Source of the DNA: Brevibacterium siliguriense
GTDB taxonomy: Bacteria > Actinomycetota > Actinomycetes > Actinomycetales > Brevibacteriaceae
Assembly: GCF_900105315.1 (NCBI RefSeq)
Contig: NZ_LT629766.1
Location: 2,914,001 to 2,978,000 of the forward strand
Length of the DNA stretch: 64,000 nucleotides
Direction: 5' to 3'
In this document: positions 57,488-64,000 of the stretch, in pieces
Layout: each line of letters begins with the position of its first letter
How positions within the stretch are numbered: position 1 is the stretch's first letter
The notes under the pieces: generated by a model
What the model was told of the DNA's origin: nothing
Databases searched by the model: none
What the model saw: the letters and a program-made list of their open reading frames with translations, nothing else
Translations under genes and position numbers: made by a program

Positions 57488-58069
57488 CTATTGTCCGGTT
57501 CTGCCGTCGATGCATTCACGCAGCAGATCGGCGTGACCACAGTGACGGGCATATTCTTCGATGCGGTGGACGAGGAACTCGCGCACCGCAATGTCTTCAC
57601 GGCCGATGTGTGTGCCGAGATCCTCGTGCCTGCTGACTACGGCGTCGGTGGAGGTCTGCTCAAGTTCGAGTTTGGCGAAGGCGTCAGTGAGGACCGCGTC
57701 GTCGGGCTGGGACGGAATATCACTGAGATCGAATGCGGCGTCCAGGCTCCCGTAGATCGGTGGTTCGGGTTCGCCGTCGGTGATCCAGTTCCTCCAGTCG
57801 CGCTCCACTTCGGTCATGTGTCGGACCAGCCCCAGCAGCGACATCGTCGACGGCGGAACGGAGAGCAGCATCATCTGCTCAAGAGTGAGCCCCTGACATT
57901 TCAGATCGAGAGTCAACCGGTAGTCGCGAAGGTAGTCGAGCAGAGTCGCACGTTCTCCGTCGGGACTGTGGCCTGCGGTGTTCCGGGGATCATCGTCAGG
58001 ATCGACCCACATATCGGGGTAGACGGTGGCAATGCTCCAGCGCTGCGGTGAGGTGGACATGTCTGCCAT
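57488..58069 (-). CDS. DinB/DUF664-family protein
   Basis: A DUF664 (DinB superfamily) protein. It has ATLLDYLRDYRLTLDLKCQGL, LVRHMTEVERDWR and the closing EEYARHCGHADLLRECIDG, which is close to the end of the protein at 25378. The start is uncertain: ATG 58069 (193 residues) or 58060. It and the VOC gene downstream form the second DinB-VOC pair of the window. Confidence 0.78.
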   Translation of the reverse strand: MADMSTSPQRWSIATVYPDMWVDPDDDPRNTAGHSPDGERATLLDYLRDYRLTLDLKCQGLTLEQMMLLSVPPSTMSLLGLVRHMTEVERDWRNWITDGEPEPPIYGSLDAAFDLSDIPSQPDDAVLTDAFAKLELEQTSTDAVVSRHEDLGTHIGREDIAVREFLVHRIEEYARHCGHADLLRECIDGRTGQ

Positions 58070-58120
58070 TCTTCTACTGTGATTGTCCGGACACCAGGTC
58101 TGCACACGATTTGGCGGGGT

Positions 58121-58783
58121 TCAGACAGCCAGACCGACTTCCAGTTCGAACAGGCTGGGTGTCTCTTCTCGGATGGTGGTTCCGAAGGCGAGCGCACCGC
58201 CGAAGAGGTCTTCGATGGTGTCGACTGTCTGCAGCACACGGTCCCTGGAGAACTCGGGAATGAGGTCGCCGTGTTTGAGGTAGCCCTTGAGCGATCCTGA
58301 CGCGACGGCCCTGACCCCGAGCCTTCCGGCGATGAGCCAGGTGATGCATTCGGTTTCGAAACGCACCTGAGCAGGCACAGTATTCTGCTTCTTCGACGCT
58401 GATGCCAAATCGTGCGGTGGACTGCGGTGATCTGAGACGCTCAGGGCGAGTTCGGTGAGGAGATGGGTCAGCATCGCTGTGGGACTGCGTGTCTGCGGAA
58501 GCTGAGCGGGCAGCAGATGCATCCGAAGCAGTGTGTTGATGACTGTGTGCAGCCCATCCCAGGTGGGCGGTGTGCCCGCCGCCTGCAGAGGGCTGAGAGC
58601 ATCGGCCGCGACCCCCGGCATCTGCGACGCGGTGCGGGCCGCCTCCACGGCGGACAGCTGCGGGATCTGGCGGATGACGGCAAGCATCTGATCCCATGGC
58701 ATCGGCGGCCGATGGGCGAACTCCTCGGCGTCGCGGGAGCTGTCGGCAGCGCGGGTATCGGATGGGTTCGAGTTCTGATCCAT
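58121..58783 (-). CDS. hypothetical protein
   Basis: A 220-residue, mostly helical soluble protein without a signal peptide. I recognise no family. An N-terminal Asp/Ser-rich stretch precedes a Leu-rich region with a TWDGLHTVINTLLRMHLLP segment, and the middle FETECITWLIAGRLGV piece occurs in some DNA-related proteins but is not diagnostic. ATG 58783 is 6 nt from TACCGT, the same hexamer as at 13120 and 54975. Confidence 0.55.
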   Translation of the reverse strand: MDQNSNPSDTRAADSSRDAEEFAHRPPMPWDQMLAVIRQIPQLSAVEAARTASQMPGVAADALSPLQAAGTPPTWDGLHTVINTLLRMHLLPAQLPQTRSPTAMLTHLLTELALSVSDHRSPPHDLASASKKQNTVPAQVRFETECITWLIAGRLGVRAVASGSLKGYLKHGDLIPEFSRDRVLQTVDTIEDLFGGALAFGTTIREETPSLFELEVGLAV

Positions 58784-58789
58784 GACCCC

Positions 58790-58795
58790 ACGGTA
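58790..58795 (-). promoter_or_regulatory. -10 element for leaderless hypothetical gene
   Basis: The minus strand reads TACCGT, 6 nt before ATG 58783. Confidence 0.55.
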
Positions 58796-58854
58796 GACGC
58801 AGCCACTGACACGAGAGACAGTTCCGACCTGTGACCTCGACCAGGTTGTGCCAG

Positions 58855-58860
58855 TAGGCT
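58855..58860 (+). promoter_or_regulatory. candidate -10 for the YrhK-like gene
   Basis: TAGGCT would start transcription near 58867, giving a short leader that contains GGAGAGG before TTG 58897. Confidence 0.4.
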
Positions 58861-58896
58861 CGCGTTGAAGGAGACCCAGAAGGAGAGGACAGACCA

Positions 58897-59184
58897 TTGC
58901 CAGAGAGCAGCCGGGACATTCATCTGCGGATCGGACGGGAAGAGCTCGTCATCCGGCAGCGCTACCAGGTCATCAGCATCGCCAATGATGTGCTCATCGG
59001 ACTGTGGTTCCTCATCGGCAGTTTCATGTTCTTCTCCGACGCCCTCATGACCACCGGAACATGGCTGTTCGTCATCGGCAGTGTCGAGATGCTCATTCGC
59101 CCGGTCATCCGACTCATCAGGCATCTGCACCTGCAGAGACTGCGCAGCCCTGCGACCGTCGGCGACGACTCCTTCGACTACTGA
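58897..59184 (+). CDS. YrhK-domain membrane protein
   Basis: A 95-residue protein with two membrane helices and the YrhK pattern LVIRQRYQVISIANDVLIGLWFLIGSFMFF followed by the second helix and a basic LIRHLHLQRL tail. Function is unknown. It begins with TTG, with GGAGAGG upstream; no ATG or GTG fits better. Confidence 0.65.
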   Translation: MPESSRDIHLRIGREELVIRQRYQVISIANDVLIGLWFLIGSFMFFSDALMTTGTWLFVIGSVEMLIRPVIRLIRHLHLQRLRSPATVGDDSFDY

Positions 59185-59284
59185 CCGCGTTCGGCCAGTC
59201 AATGCGCACCGTGACTTGAGCGGCCACGCAGCCGCACCCACATGATCTCTCCTGTCCGCTCTCACGCATCTGTTCACCATGCCA

Positions 59285-60700
59285 TCATGACCGGGCTCGC
59301 CCGTCGATAAGCCGCAGTCTGCGGTGCGCGCACTCGTTCGCCCAGCGCTGGTCGTGTGTGGTTGCCAGGACAGCACCTCCACGGTTGAGGAACGACTCGA
59401 TGATCGCGTTCAGCCGGGTCATCGCTGCGAGGTCCCGCCCGATCGTCGGTTCGTCGAGCAGCAGCACCGTCGCCTCGGTCATCAGCGCCGAGGCGATGAC
59501 GATGTCTTTGCGTCGCGGCACGTCGAGGTCGAAGGGATGGTCGTCAGCGACCTCGGTCAGGTGCGCTTCGGCGAGGACGGTGTCGACGTCGGCCCGGCGC
59601 TGGTCGCGGACTTGACCTCGGTCTCGCCGCCGATGCGGCGGCAGCGGCGCGGCGTGGAACAGTTCGCGTGCCACTGTGGCGGCGGAGAGCTGCAGCCCCG
59701 GATCCTGTCCCACCCATCCGAGGTGAGCACTGCGCGCGTGGGCGGGCAGGGTGTCCAAACGGATCATCTCGCCGAGGCGGCTGACCGTGATCGATGCCGT
59801 CAGGGCCGCCGACCGGTCGACCAGTCCGAGGAGGGCACGCAGGAGCGTGGACTTCCCGACCCCGTTGGCTCCGGTGACAGTGGTGAGTTCACCGGGCCGC
59901 AGATCGAGCTCGAATCCGTCGAGGATGCGTCTGCTTCCCCGGTCCACGGTGAGGTCGCGGACCGTGAGCAGCGGATCTGATTGACGGTTCGTTGTCTTCG
60001 GGTGGTCCGTGGCATCGTCGAGGAGGCTGTCCCAGATGCCGCCGAATGGAGTCGACGCAGTCGCCGTCTGCAGCCGTCCGGCATCAAGGACAAGGACCTC
60101 CCTGCAGATGTGGATCAGTTCGTCGGTCTGATGACCGGTGATGAGCACCGCCCCTCCCCGGTCGCAGAATTCCTGCAGCACTGTCGCCAGACGCTCACGC
60201 ATCTGCGGGTCCAGGGATTGTGCGGGTTGGTCGAGGACGAGCAGGTCGGGCGCGGGTGCCAGAATCCGTGCCAATGCGACCAGTTGCCTCTGCCCGCCGG
60301 AGAGCGAGTCCAATCGTCGGCCCCACAATTCACCGATCCCGAGCAGTTCGAGCAGGTGCCGGGCTCGTCTGCCGGCATCGGTCGGGTCAGAACCGAGCAG
60401 TCGGCAGGCCAACTGTGTCTCGTCACCGACGTTGCTGGTCATTCCGCTCAGCTGCGCTTCCGGATCATCGCCCAGCAGTGCAACCGTCCCACTGAGATCG
60501 ACGGTGCCGGTCAAGGACCCGCGTGACGAGAGCTGTCCGGACAGCATGCGGCACATGGTCGACGTTCCCGATCCGAGCGGGCCGAGCACCGCGGTCATGG
60601 TTCCGCCGGTGATCTCGAGGTTGATTCCGCTCAGTGCCGCGGTGTCCTCTCCTCGATAGATGAAGCTCGCGTCAGTGATCGCGACGGTCATCTCAGGCAC
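59285..60700 (-). CDS. ECF transporter fused ATPase (two ABC domains, complementary degeneracy)
   Basis: A 471-residue fusion of two ECF-type ATPase domains (EcfA-A'). In NBD1 the Walker A reads GPLGSGTST with Thr46 for the essential Lys (codon 60563-60565) and Walker B reads LVLDQP with Gln158 for the catalytic Glu, but the signature LSGGQRQ (133-139) is intact. In NBD2, Walker A TGANGVGKST (Lys283) and Walker B LLLDEP (Glu417) are intact, but the signature region reads DVPRRKD instead of LSGGQ. Thus only one composite ATP site (NBD2 Walker plus NBD1 signature) can be active. It follows EcfT in the operon, overlapping by 8 nt. The pattern appears selected rather than decayed. Confidence 0.83.
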   Translation of the reverse strand: MPEMTVAITDASFIYRGEDTAALSGINLEITGGTMTAVLGPLGSGTSTMCRMLSGQLSSRGSLTGTVDLSGTVALLGDDPEAQLSGMTSNVGDETQLACRLLGSDPTDAGRRARHLLELLGIGELWGRRLDSLSGGQRQLVALARILAPAPDLLVLDQPAQSLDPQMRERLATVLQEFCDRGGAVLITGHQTDELIHICREVLVLDAGRLQTATASTPFGGIWDSLLDDATDHPKTTNRQSDPLLTVRDLTVDRGSRRILDGFELDLRPGELTTVTGANGVGKSTLLRALLGLVDRSAALTASITVSRLGEMIRLDTLPAHARSAHLGWVGQDPGLQLSAATVARELFHAAPLPPHRRRDRGQVRDQRRADVDTVLAEAHLTEVADDHPFDLDVPRRKDIVIASALMTEATVLLLDEPTIGRDLAAMTRLNAIIESFLNRGGAVLATTHDQRWANECAHRRLRLIDGRARS

Positions 60701-61541
60701 CGCCGATCAGCTGTGCGCCACCCGGCAGCGGAAGGACTCCCATCACCGAGGCGACGACGAGGCCGAGGGCCGCCAGCGGAGTCAGGATACGCAGGAGGCT
60801 CTGCCCTGTCCCGTCCGTGTGGTCCTGGAGCTCGACCACAGTCGCATTCGAATCGAGTCCGCTGGTTTCGAGCACTTCGTGACGCTGATCGACAGTCAGC
60901 AGGATCGCGGTGACGAGCCCGACGACGATTCCGGGCAGCAGTCGGATGCGCACGTGCCAGGAGTCGGTGGCCCAGCCGCGGGCCTGCCTCGCTTCGATGA
61001 TGTATCGAGTGCGTGCACCGATCAGAGGGATGAGACCGATGGCCGAGGCACACACATAGGCGACTGCCGAGGGCAGACGGAGTCGACGCAGGCCGTCGAA
61101 GAGACGAGCGGAGTCAGCCCCGAGTCCGAACAGTGCACCCAGCCCGATCAGACTGCTCACACGCAGCCAGATCAGCACGGCTATGCTCAGCCCTTCGGCA
61201 CTGAGGCGGGCGGGTCCCGCCTGCCAGAGCACATGCACCTCGGTGCCGGGGTAGAACAGTCCCTGCACGACGATGAGCACAACCAGAGTCGGTAGGCACA
61301 GCAGCCCCACAGCCATCGCCCAAGTCCGCAGTCGCACCATTGATGAGACCGTCACGGTGATGATCGTGCCGGTGAGGATGATAACCGGGACGATCAGTGA
61401 GGGTATTCCGAAGACGAGCAGCAGACCGCAGGCAAGGATGACCAATTCCGTGGCCGGATGCAGACGACGCTTCGGGCGGGGACCCTCAGCATCGTCTGCG
61501 GCAGCGTTGTGGGCATCGGATTCGGAAGTGACGGGGCTCAT
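60693..61541 (-). CDS. ECF transporter transmembrane component EcfT
   Basis: A 282-residue EcfT protein with about six helices and the coupling motif RxxxARGW (EARQARGWATDSWHVRIRLLPG). It transmits ATPase movement to the S component. Its ATG overlaps the stop of the S component gene (ATGA, 61538-61541) and its own stop overlaps the ATPase gene by 8 nt. The frame upstream to 61865 lies in the S component gene. Confidence 0.85.
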   Translation of the reverse strand: MSPVTSESDAHNAAADDAEGPRPKRRLHPATELVILACGLLLVFGIPSLIVPVIILTGTIITVTVSSMVRLRTWAMAVGLLCLPTLVVLIVVQGLFYPGTEVHVLWQAGPARLSAEGLSIAVLIWLRVSSLIGLGALFGLGADSARLFDGLRRLRLPSAVAYVCASAIGLIPLIGARTRYIIEARQARGWATDSWHVRIRLLPGIVVGLVTAILLTVDQRHEVLETSGLDSNATVVELQDHTDGTGQSLLRILTPLAALGLVVASVMGVLPLPGGAQLIGGA

Positions 61542-62415
61542 TCCGTCGGCTGTGCCGATTCGACCGGCTCTGCCTGCTCCGTTGTGTGGGTCTTCATCAC
61601 ACGGGGCCGGCTGTGGGCGACGAACTGGTACCGACCGATGATGCGTTTCGGCAGCGACTGAATGACGATATAGGCGAGGGCGAAGATGAGCGCCTTGTCG
61701 ACGATGTCGGAGACCATGCTCTGCGCGAAGGTGGCGTTGAACATCTCGAGTCCTGCCGCTTGGAGGATCGCGACGACTCCCCCGGTTCCGGCCCCAGCCC
61801 TCCGCCGAAGACATAGGCGGCAACGGGTGCTCCGATGGCGCCGGCGGGAACACCGGCGATGGCACCGACGATGATCGCGGTCCAGGGTGTGCGGAAGACT
61901 CCGAGCCTTGCGGCCCAGCCGGCGGCCGCTCCGATGAAGGCGGCCCCGGAGCTGAAGGCGATGACGCTGGGGCTCAGGGTCACGCCCCAGATGAGGTTCG
62001 AGATGATTCCCGTGAATGCTCCTGCGGCCGGACCGGCCAGGACCCCGATGAGCACAGTTCCGATGGAGTCGAGGTAGAGGGGCACGGGTGTGTAGTTGCC
62101 GATGACCTGCCCGATGACGACGTTGAGGGCGATGGCGACCGGAATGAGCGCGAGAACGCTGCGAGGAATGAGTGGGAGAGTGCCAGCAGCGAGCAGAATG
62201 CCTCCGCCGAGGTAACCCAGCATGACCCACAGAGTGGTGTATCCGAGGTCGACGTCGAGGTTGGCCGGTTGGGTGAGGAGTACGGCGACGTAGGTGCCGA
62301 TGACGATGAGGGTGCCGAGCAGTGTGAGGGTGAGGGGAAGCGTGCGGTTGTGGTTTTGTCCGGGACCGACCGAGGTGGTCGGCCCCTGCCCAGACTGTCT
62401 GGAGTGTGCGGTCAT
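61538..62415 (-). pseudogene. ECF substrate-binding S component, frameshifted at a G run
   Basis: The first frame (from ATG 62415) encodes an ECF S protein with about six helices: LTLLGTLIVIGTYVAVLL, LALIPVAIALNVVIGQVIGNYTP, LYLDSIGTVLIGVLAGPAAGAFTGI. It leaves the family after VAAYVFGGG. The continuing GAGTGGVVAILQAAGLEMF...DKALIFALAYIVIQSLPKRIIG is in another frame. One missing G at 61798-61800 (forward CCC) would restore it to about 292 residues. The nucleoside hydrolase stop overlaps its ATG by 4 nt, which suggests a nucleoside or base as substrate. An assembly error is as likely as a mutation, because all flanking genes are intact. Confidence 0.75.
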
Positions 62416-63572
62416 GCGGGTGGTCCTTTCATCAGGGTGGTGCTGAGGTGGTCGAGGAAGGCGGGAGCGTCGATGGCGCGGATGACCTCTGCGTTCACGG
62501 GGCGGTCCCACCGTCCCAGCCAATCGGCGACGGTTTCGCCTCGTGTGAGTGTACCGGTGAGTTCGACATCGACGGGTGCCCATCGCGTCGTCGCCCAGGG
62601 CAGTTCGCCCGCCGTTCCCCGTTCCGGAGCTGAAGTAGCCGTCTCCTCGGGGTTGGCGTGCGATCTTTCGGACTCTGTTGCGTTCGAGGCAATGGTGTCC
62701 TGTCGTGCCCAGTCCAGGGCGCAGGCGAGGACGAAGGGATCGTGGATGTGGGCGATATAGCCGAGTCCATCGGATTCGTGGAATTCGAAGTAGAACCGGA
62801 GTGCCTCGGCCAGTTGTGCGAGTACTGAATGCCAACGGTCGTCAGCACTGCTGGCAGAGGCTCCGTCGAGAATGGTAGCGAGTCGCTCGGGTGTCATCTC
62901 AACGGCTTCGGTCGCCTCGATGGGAGCAATGACCGGAAGGTGGGCCAGTCGCTCCTCCTGATTGGTGCGGTCGAAAGCAGCGAGCACCTGGGCGGTGGAC
63001 TCGGGGTCGAAGGTGACATTCCATTCCGTCGTCGGGTGGGTGTTGCCCCGGTAGTTGAACGCTCCGCCCATGATGAAGAGACGTTTGAACAGACTCGGCA
63101 GATCCGGGTCGATTTCGAGAGCCAGGGCAAGATTTGTGGCTGGACCGATGACGACACCGAGGAGCTGTCCGGGATGGGCGTGGGCGGCATCGACCCATGC
63201 CTGAGCAGCCGATACCGAACTCACCGGCCCGCTCGGAGTCGGCAGCCGCGCATATCCACGTCCGGCCTCGCCGTGGGTGAGGTCGGCATATTCCGGGGCT
63301 TCGCCCGTTGCCGCATCCGATGCCTGCGGACCCGTCTGCAGGGCCTGCCGTGCCAGCGGAAGACTGTGGCCGGTGTGGACTGAAACGTCGCTGCGTCCGG
63401 CCAGTGACAACCATCCGCGGGTGTTCTCGACGACTTGTGCGGTGGCGACGTTGCCTCCGGATGCGGCGATGCCGACGACGTCGACGTCGTCTTGGCAGCA
63501 CAGGTAGGCCAGCGCGATGGCATCGTCGATTCCTGGGTCGCAGTCGAGGAAGAGCGGCAGAGTGGCAGACAT
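62412..63572 (-). CDS. nucleoside hydrolase
   Basis: A 386-residue IU-nucleoside hydrolase family protein with the calcium-binding DCDPGIDDA (10-18) at the start and a C-terminal AHIHDPFVLAC Asp. It cleaves ribonucleosides to base and ribose. It is longer than typical (about 310) because of low-complexity insertions in the C-terminal part (near ATESERSHANPEETATSAPE). First gene of an operon with the ECF transporter, so the transported substrate is probably a nucleoside. ATG 63572 follows CAGAAT by 6 nt (a weaker -10 than the others). Confidence 0.88.
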   Translation of the reverse strand: MSATLPLFLDCDPGIDDAIALAYLCCQDDVDVVGIAASGGNVATAQVVENTRGWLSLAGRSDVSVHTGHSLPLARQALQTGPQASDAATGEAPEYADLTHGEAGRGYARLPTPSGPVSSVSAAQAWVDAAHAHPGQLLGVVIGPATNLALALEIDPDLPSLFKRLFIMGGAFNYRGNTHPTTEWNVTFDPESTAQVLAAFDRTNQEERLAHLPVIAPIEATEAVEMTPERLATILDGASASSADDRWHSVLAQLAEALRFYFEFHESDGLGYIAHIHDPFVLACALDWARQDTIASNATESERSHANPEETATSAPERGTAGELPWATTRWAPVDVELTGTLTRGETVADWLGRWDRPVNAEVIRAIDAPAFLDHLSTTLMKGPPA

Positions 63573-63578
63573 GGTCCC

Positions 63579-63584
63579 ATTCTG
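63579..63584 (-). promoter_or_regulatory. candidate -10 for nucleoside hydrolase-ECF operon
   Basis: The minus strand reads CAGAAT, 6 nt before ATG 63572. Confidence 0.35.
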
Positions 63585-63598
63585 CCGGACGCGCGCCC

Positions 63599-64000
63599 TC
63601 ACCATCGTCGGATGCGGGCCCAGTTTCCGCAGGCTTGGGTGGACCCCCTTCTCACCAGTCGACAGCAGAGGTAGAGCATCGTCGAAGGAGGTTCGTCGAT
63701 TCCGAACCGCTCTCTCATGTCAACCGCCTCCTCGCGTCCGAAAGGAGTCCCGATGAGCTCGCCGAACGGCATGCTGGTGATCCACGGTTTGGCCGCGAAG
63801 GTGAACGCATTGAAGAACATTTCACAGTCGCAGCAGCAGGCACCCATGCTGCTCAGTCGCGCGAGCAGCGCCGTGGCACGTGGAGCCGTACGGTCGCGGA
63901 AGCCTTCTGCGAAACGGTGAGTGCCGTTGCAGCCGAATTCACCGAGTTGGCGGAACACATAACAGGCCAGGCATTCTCCCGGCCGAGGGGTGAAGACGCG
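63599..64000 (-). CDS. DUF2695 family protein (truncated by window edge)
   Basis: The frame is open to the right edge, so the N-terminus is missing. The visible C-terminal 133 residues have PRPGECLACYVFRQLGEFGCNGTHRF, PRATALLARL and CCCDCEMFFNAF, the Cys pattern I associate with DUF2695-type proteins. The Cys pairs may bind a metal. Function is unknown. It lies 26 nt upstream of the nucleoside hydrolase start. Confidence 0.7.
   Translation of the reverse strand, partial: RVFTPRPGECLACYVFRQLGEFGCNGTHRFAEGFRDRTAPRATALLARLSSMGACCCDCEMFFNAFTFAAKPWITSMPFGELIGTPFGREEAVDMRERFGIDEPPSTMLYLCCRLVRRGSTQACGNWARIRRW

Noticed and set aside
58074..58919. 281-residue minus-strand frame overlapping the hypothetical gene at 58121
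   Set aside because: It is Arg/Ser/His-rich with no motif, and the overlapping 58121-58783 frame has a leaderless promoter and better composition.

Overview
The window is high-GC actinobacterial DNA, most likely from Brevibacterium or a close Micrococcales relative. This is inferred from gene content (monomeric isocitrate dehydrogenase, MocR-controlled pdxST, DtxR-like iron boxes, LPXTG surface proteins, ThiF-rhodanese fusion) and from many apparently leaderless genes; no rRNA or tRNA gene is present to confirm it. About 69 protein genes are packed tightly on both strands, often with 1-8 nt head-to-tail overlaps or tail-to-tail overlaps. I see no insertion sequence, prophage, CRISPR array or tRNA, and no gene-free stretch above 300 nt.

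Layout. 1-5.9 kb: edge-truncated DASS/SLC13 transporter, alpha/beta hydrolase, thymidine kinase, icd with a strong terminator, LapA-like membrane protein, phosphopantetheinyl transferase. 5.9-11 kb: vitamin B6 locus (MocR regulator divergent from pdxS-pdxT) plus a HerA-like ATPase coupled to pdxT. 11-16.8 kb: lipid kinase, AlkZ-like glycosylase, type-B carboxylesterase, phosphoribosyltransferase, DUF2087, YchJ and HhH-GPD proteins. 16.9-21.3 kb: a more accessory stretch with a lipoprotein, a Gly-rich PKD protein, a flavoprotein, another lipoprotein and a frameshifted PIG-L deacetylase. 21.4-32 kb: thiol peroxidase and a surface-protein zone with three LPRTG-anchored enzymes (a CpdB-like nucleotidase and two paralogous S1 proteases), with a DUF368 protein and small cytosolic enzymes between. 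32-41 kb: two META-domain proteins, DUF808 protein, an iron-siderophore ABC importer split into a permease/ATPase operon and a separate binding-protein gene, each with a DtxR-like box, and a sulfurtransferase-SufE pair. 41-50 kb: amino-acid permease, flavin monooxygenase with divergent TetR and twin operators, FMN hydroxy-acid oxidase coupled to a two-component system, and a DedA protein fused to a gamma-glutamylcyclotransferase-like domain. 50-54.4 kb: thiamine locus (thiE against riboswitch-thiO-thiS-thiG-thiF). 54.4-64 kb: SRPBCC protein, MUG glycosylase, a second thymidine kinase, PepSY lipoprotein, VOC and DinB proteins, and a nucleoside hydrolase-ECF transporter operon.

How the parts fit. 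Cofactor biosynthesis (B6, thiamine, Fe-S support), iron uptake and nucleoside or nucleotide salvage (two thymidine kinases, CpdB-like nucleotidase, nucleoside hydrolase, ECF importer) recur. Three families related to base excision (AlkZ-like, HhH-GPD, MUG) are scattered. About twenty starts are preceded by a TANNNT-type hexamer 6-8 nt upstream of ATG/GTG, which suggests leaderless transcripts and helps place starts.

Most worth a second look: a fused ECF ATPase whose two ABC halves are degenerate in complementary ways; a MocR/PdxR regulator lacking the PLP lysine; overlapping bidirectional -10 elements at the thi and SRPBCC/MUG promoters; the DedA-GGCT fusion; twin TetR operators; and two one-base frameshifts at G runs (real or assembly error).
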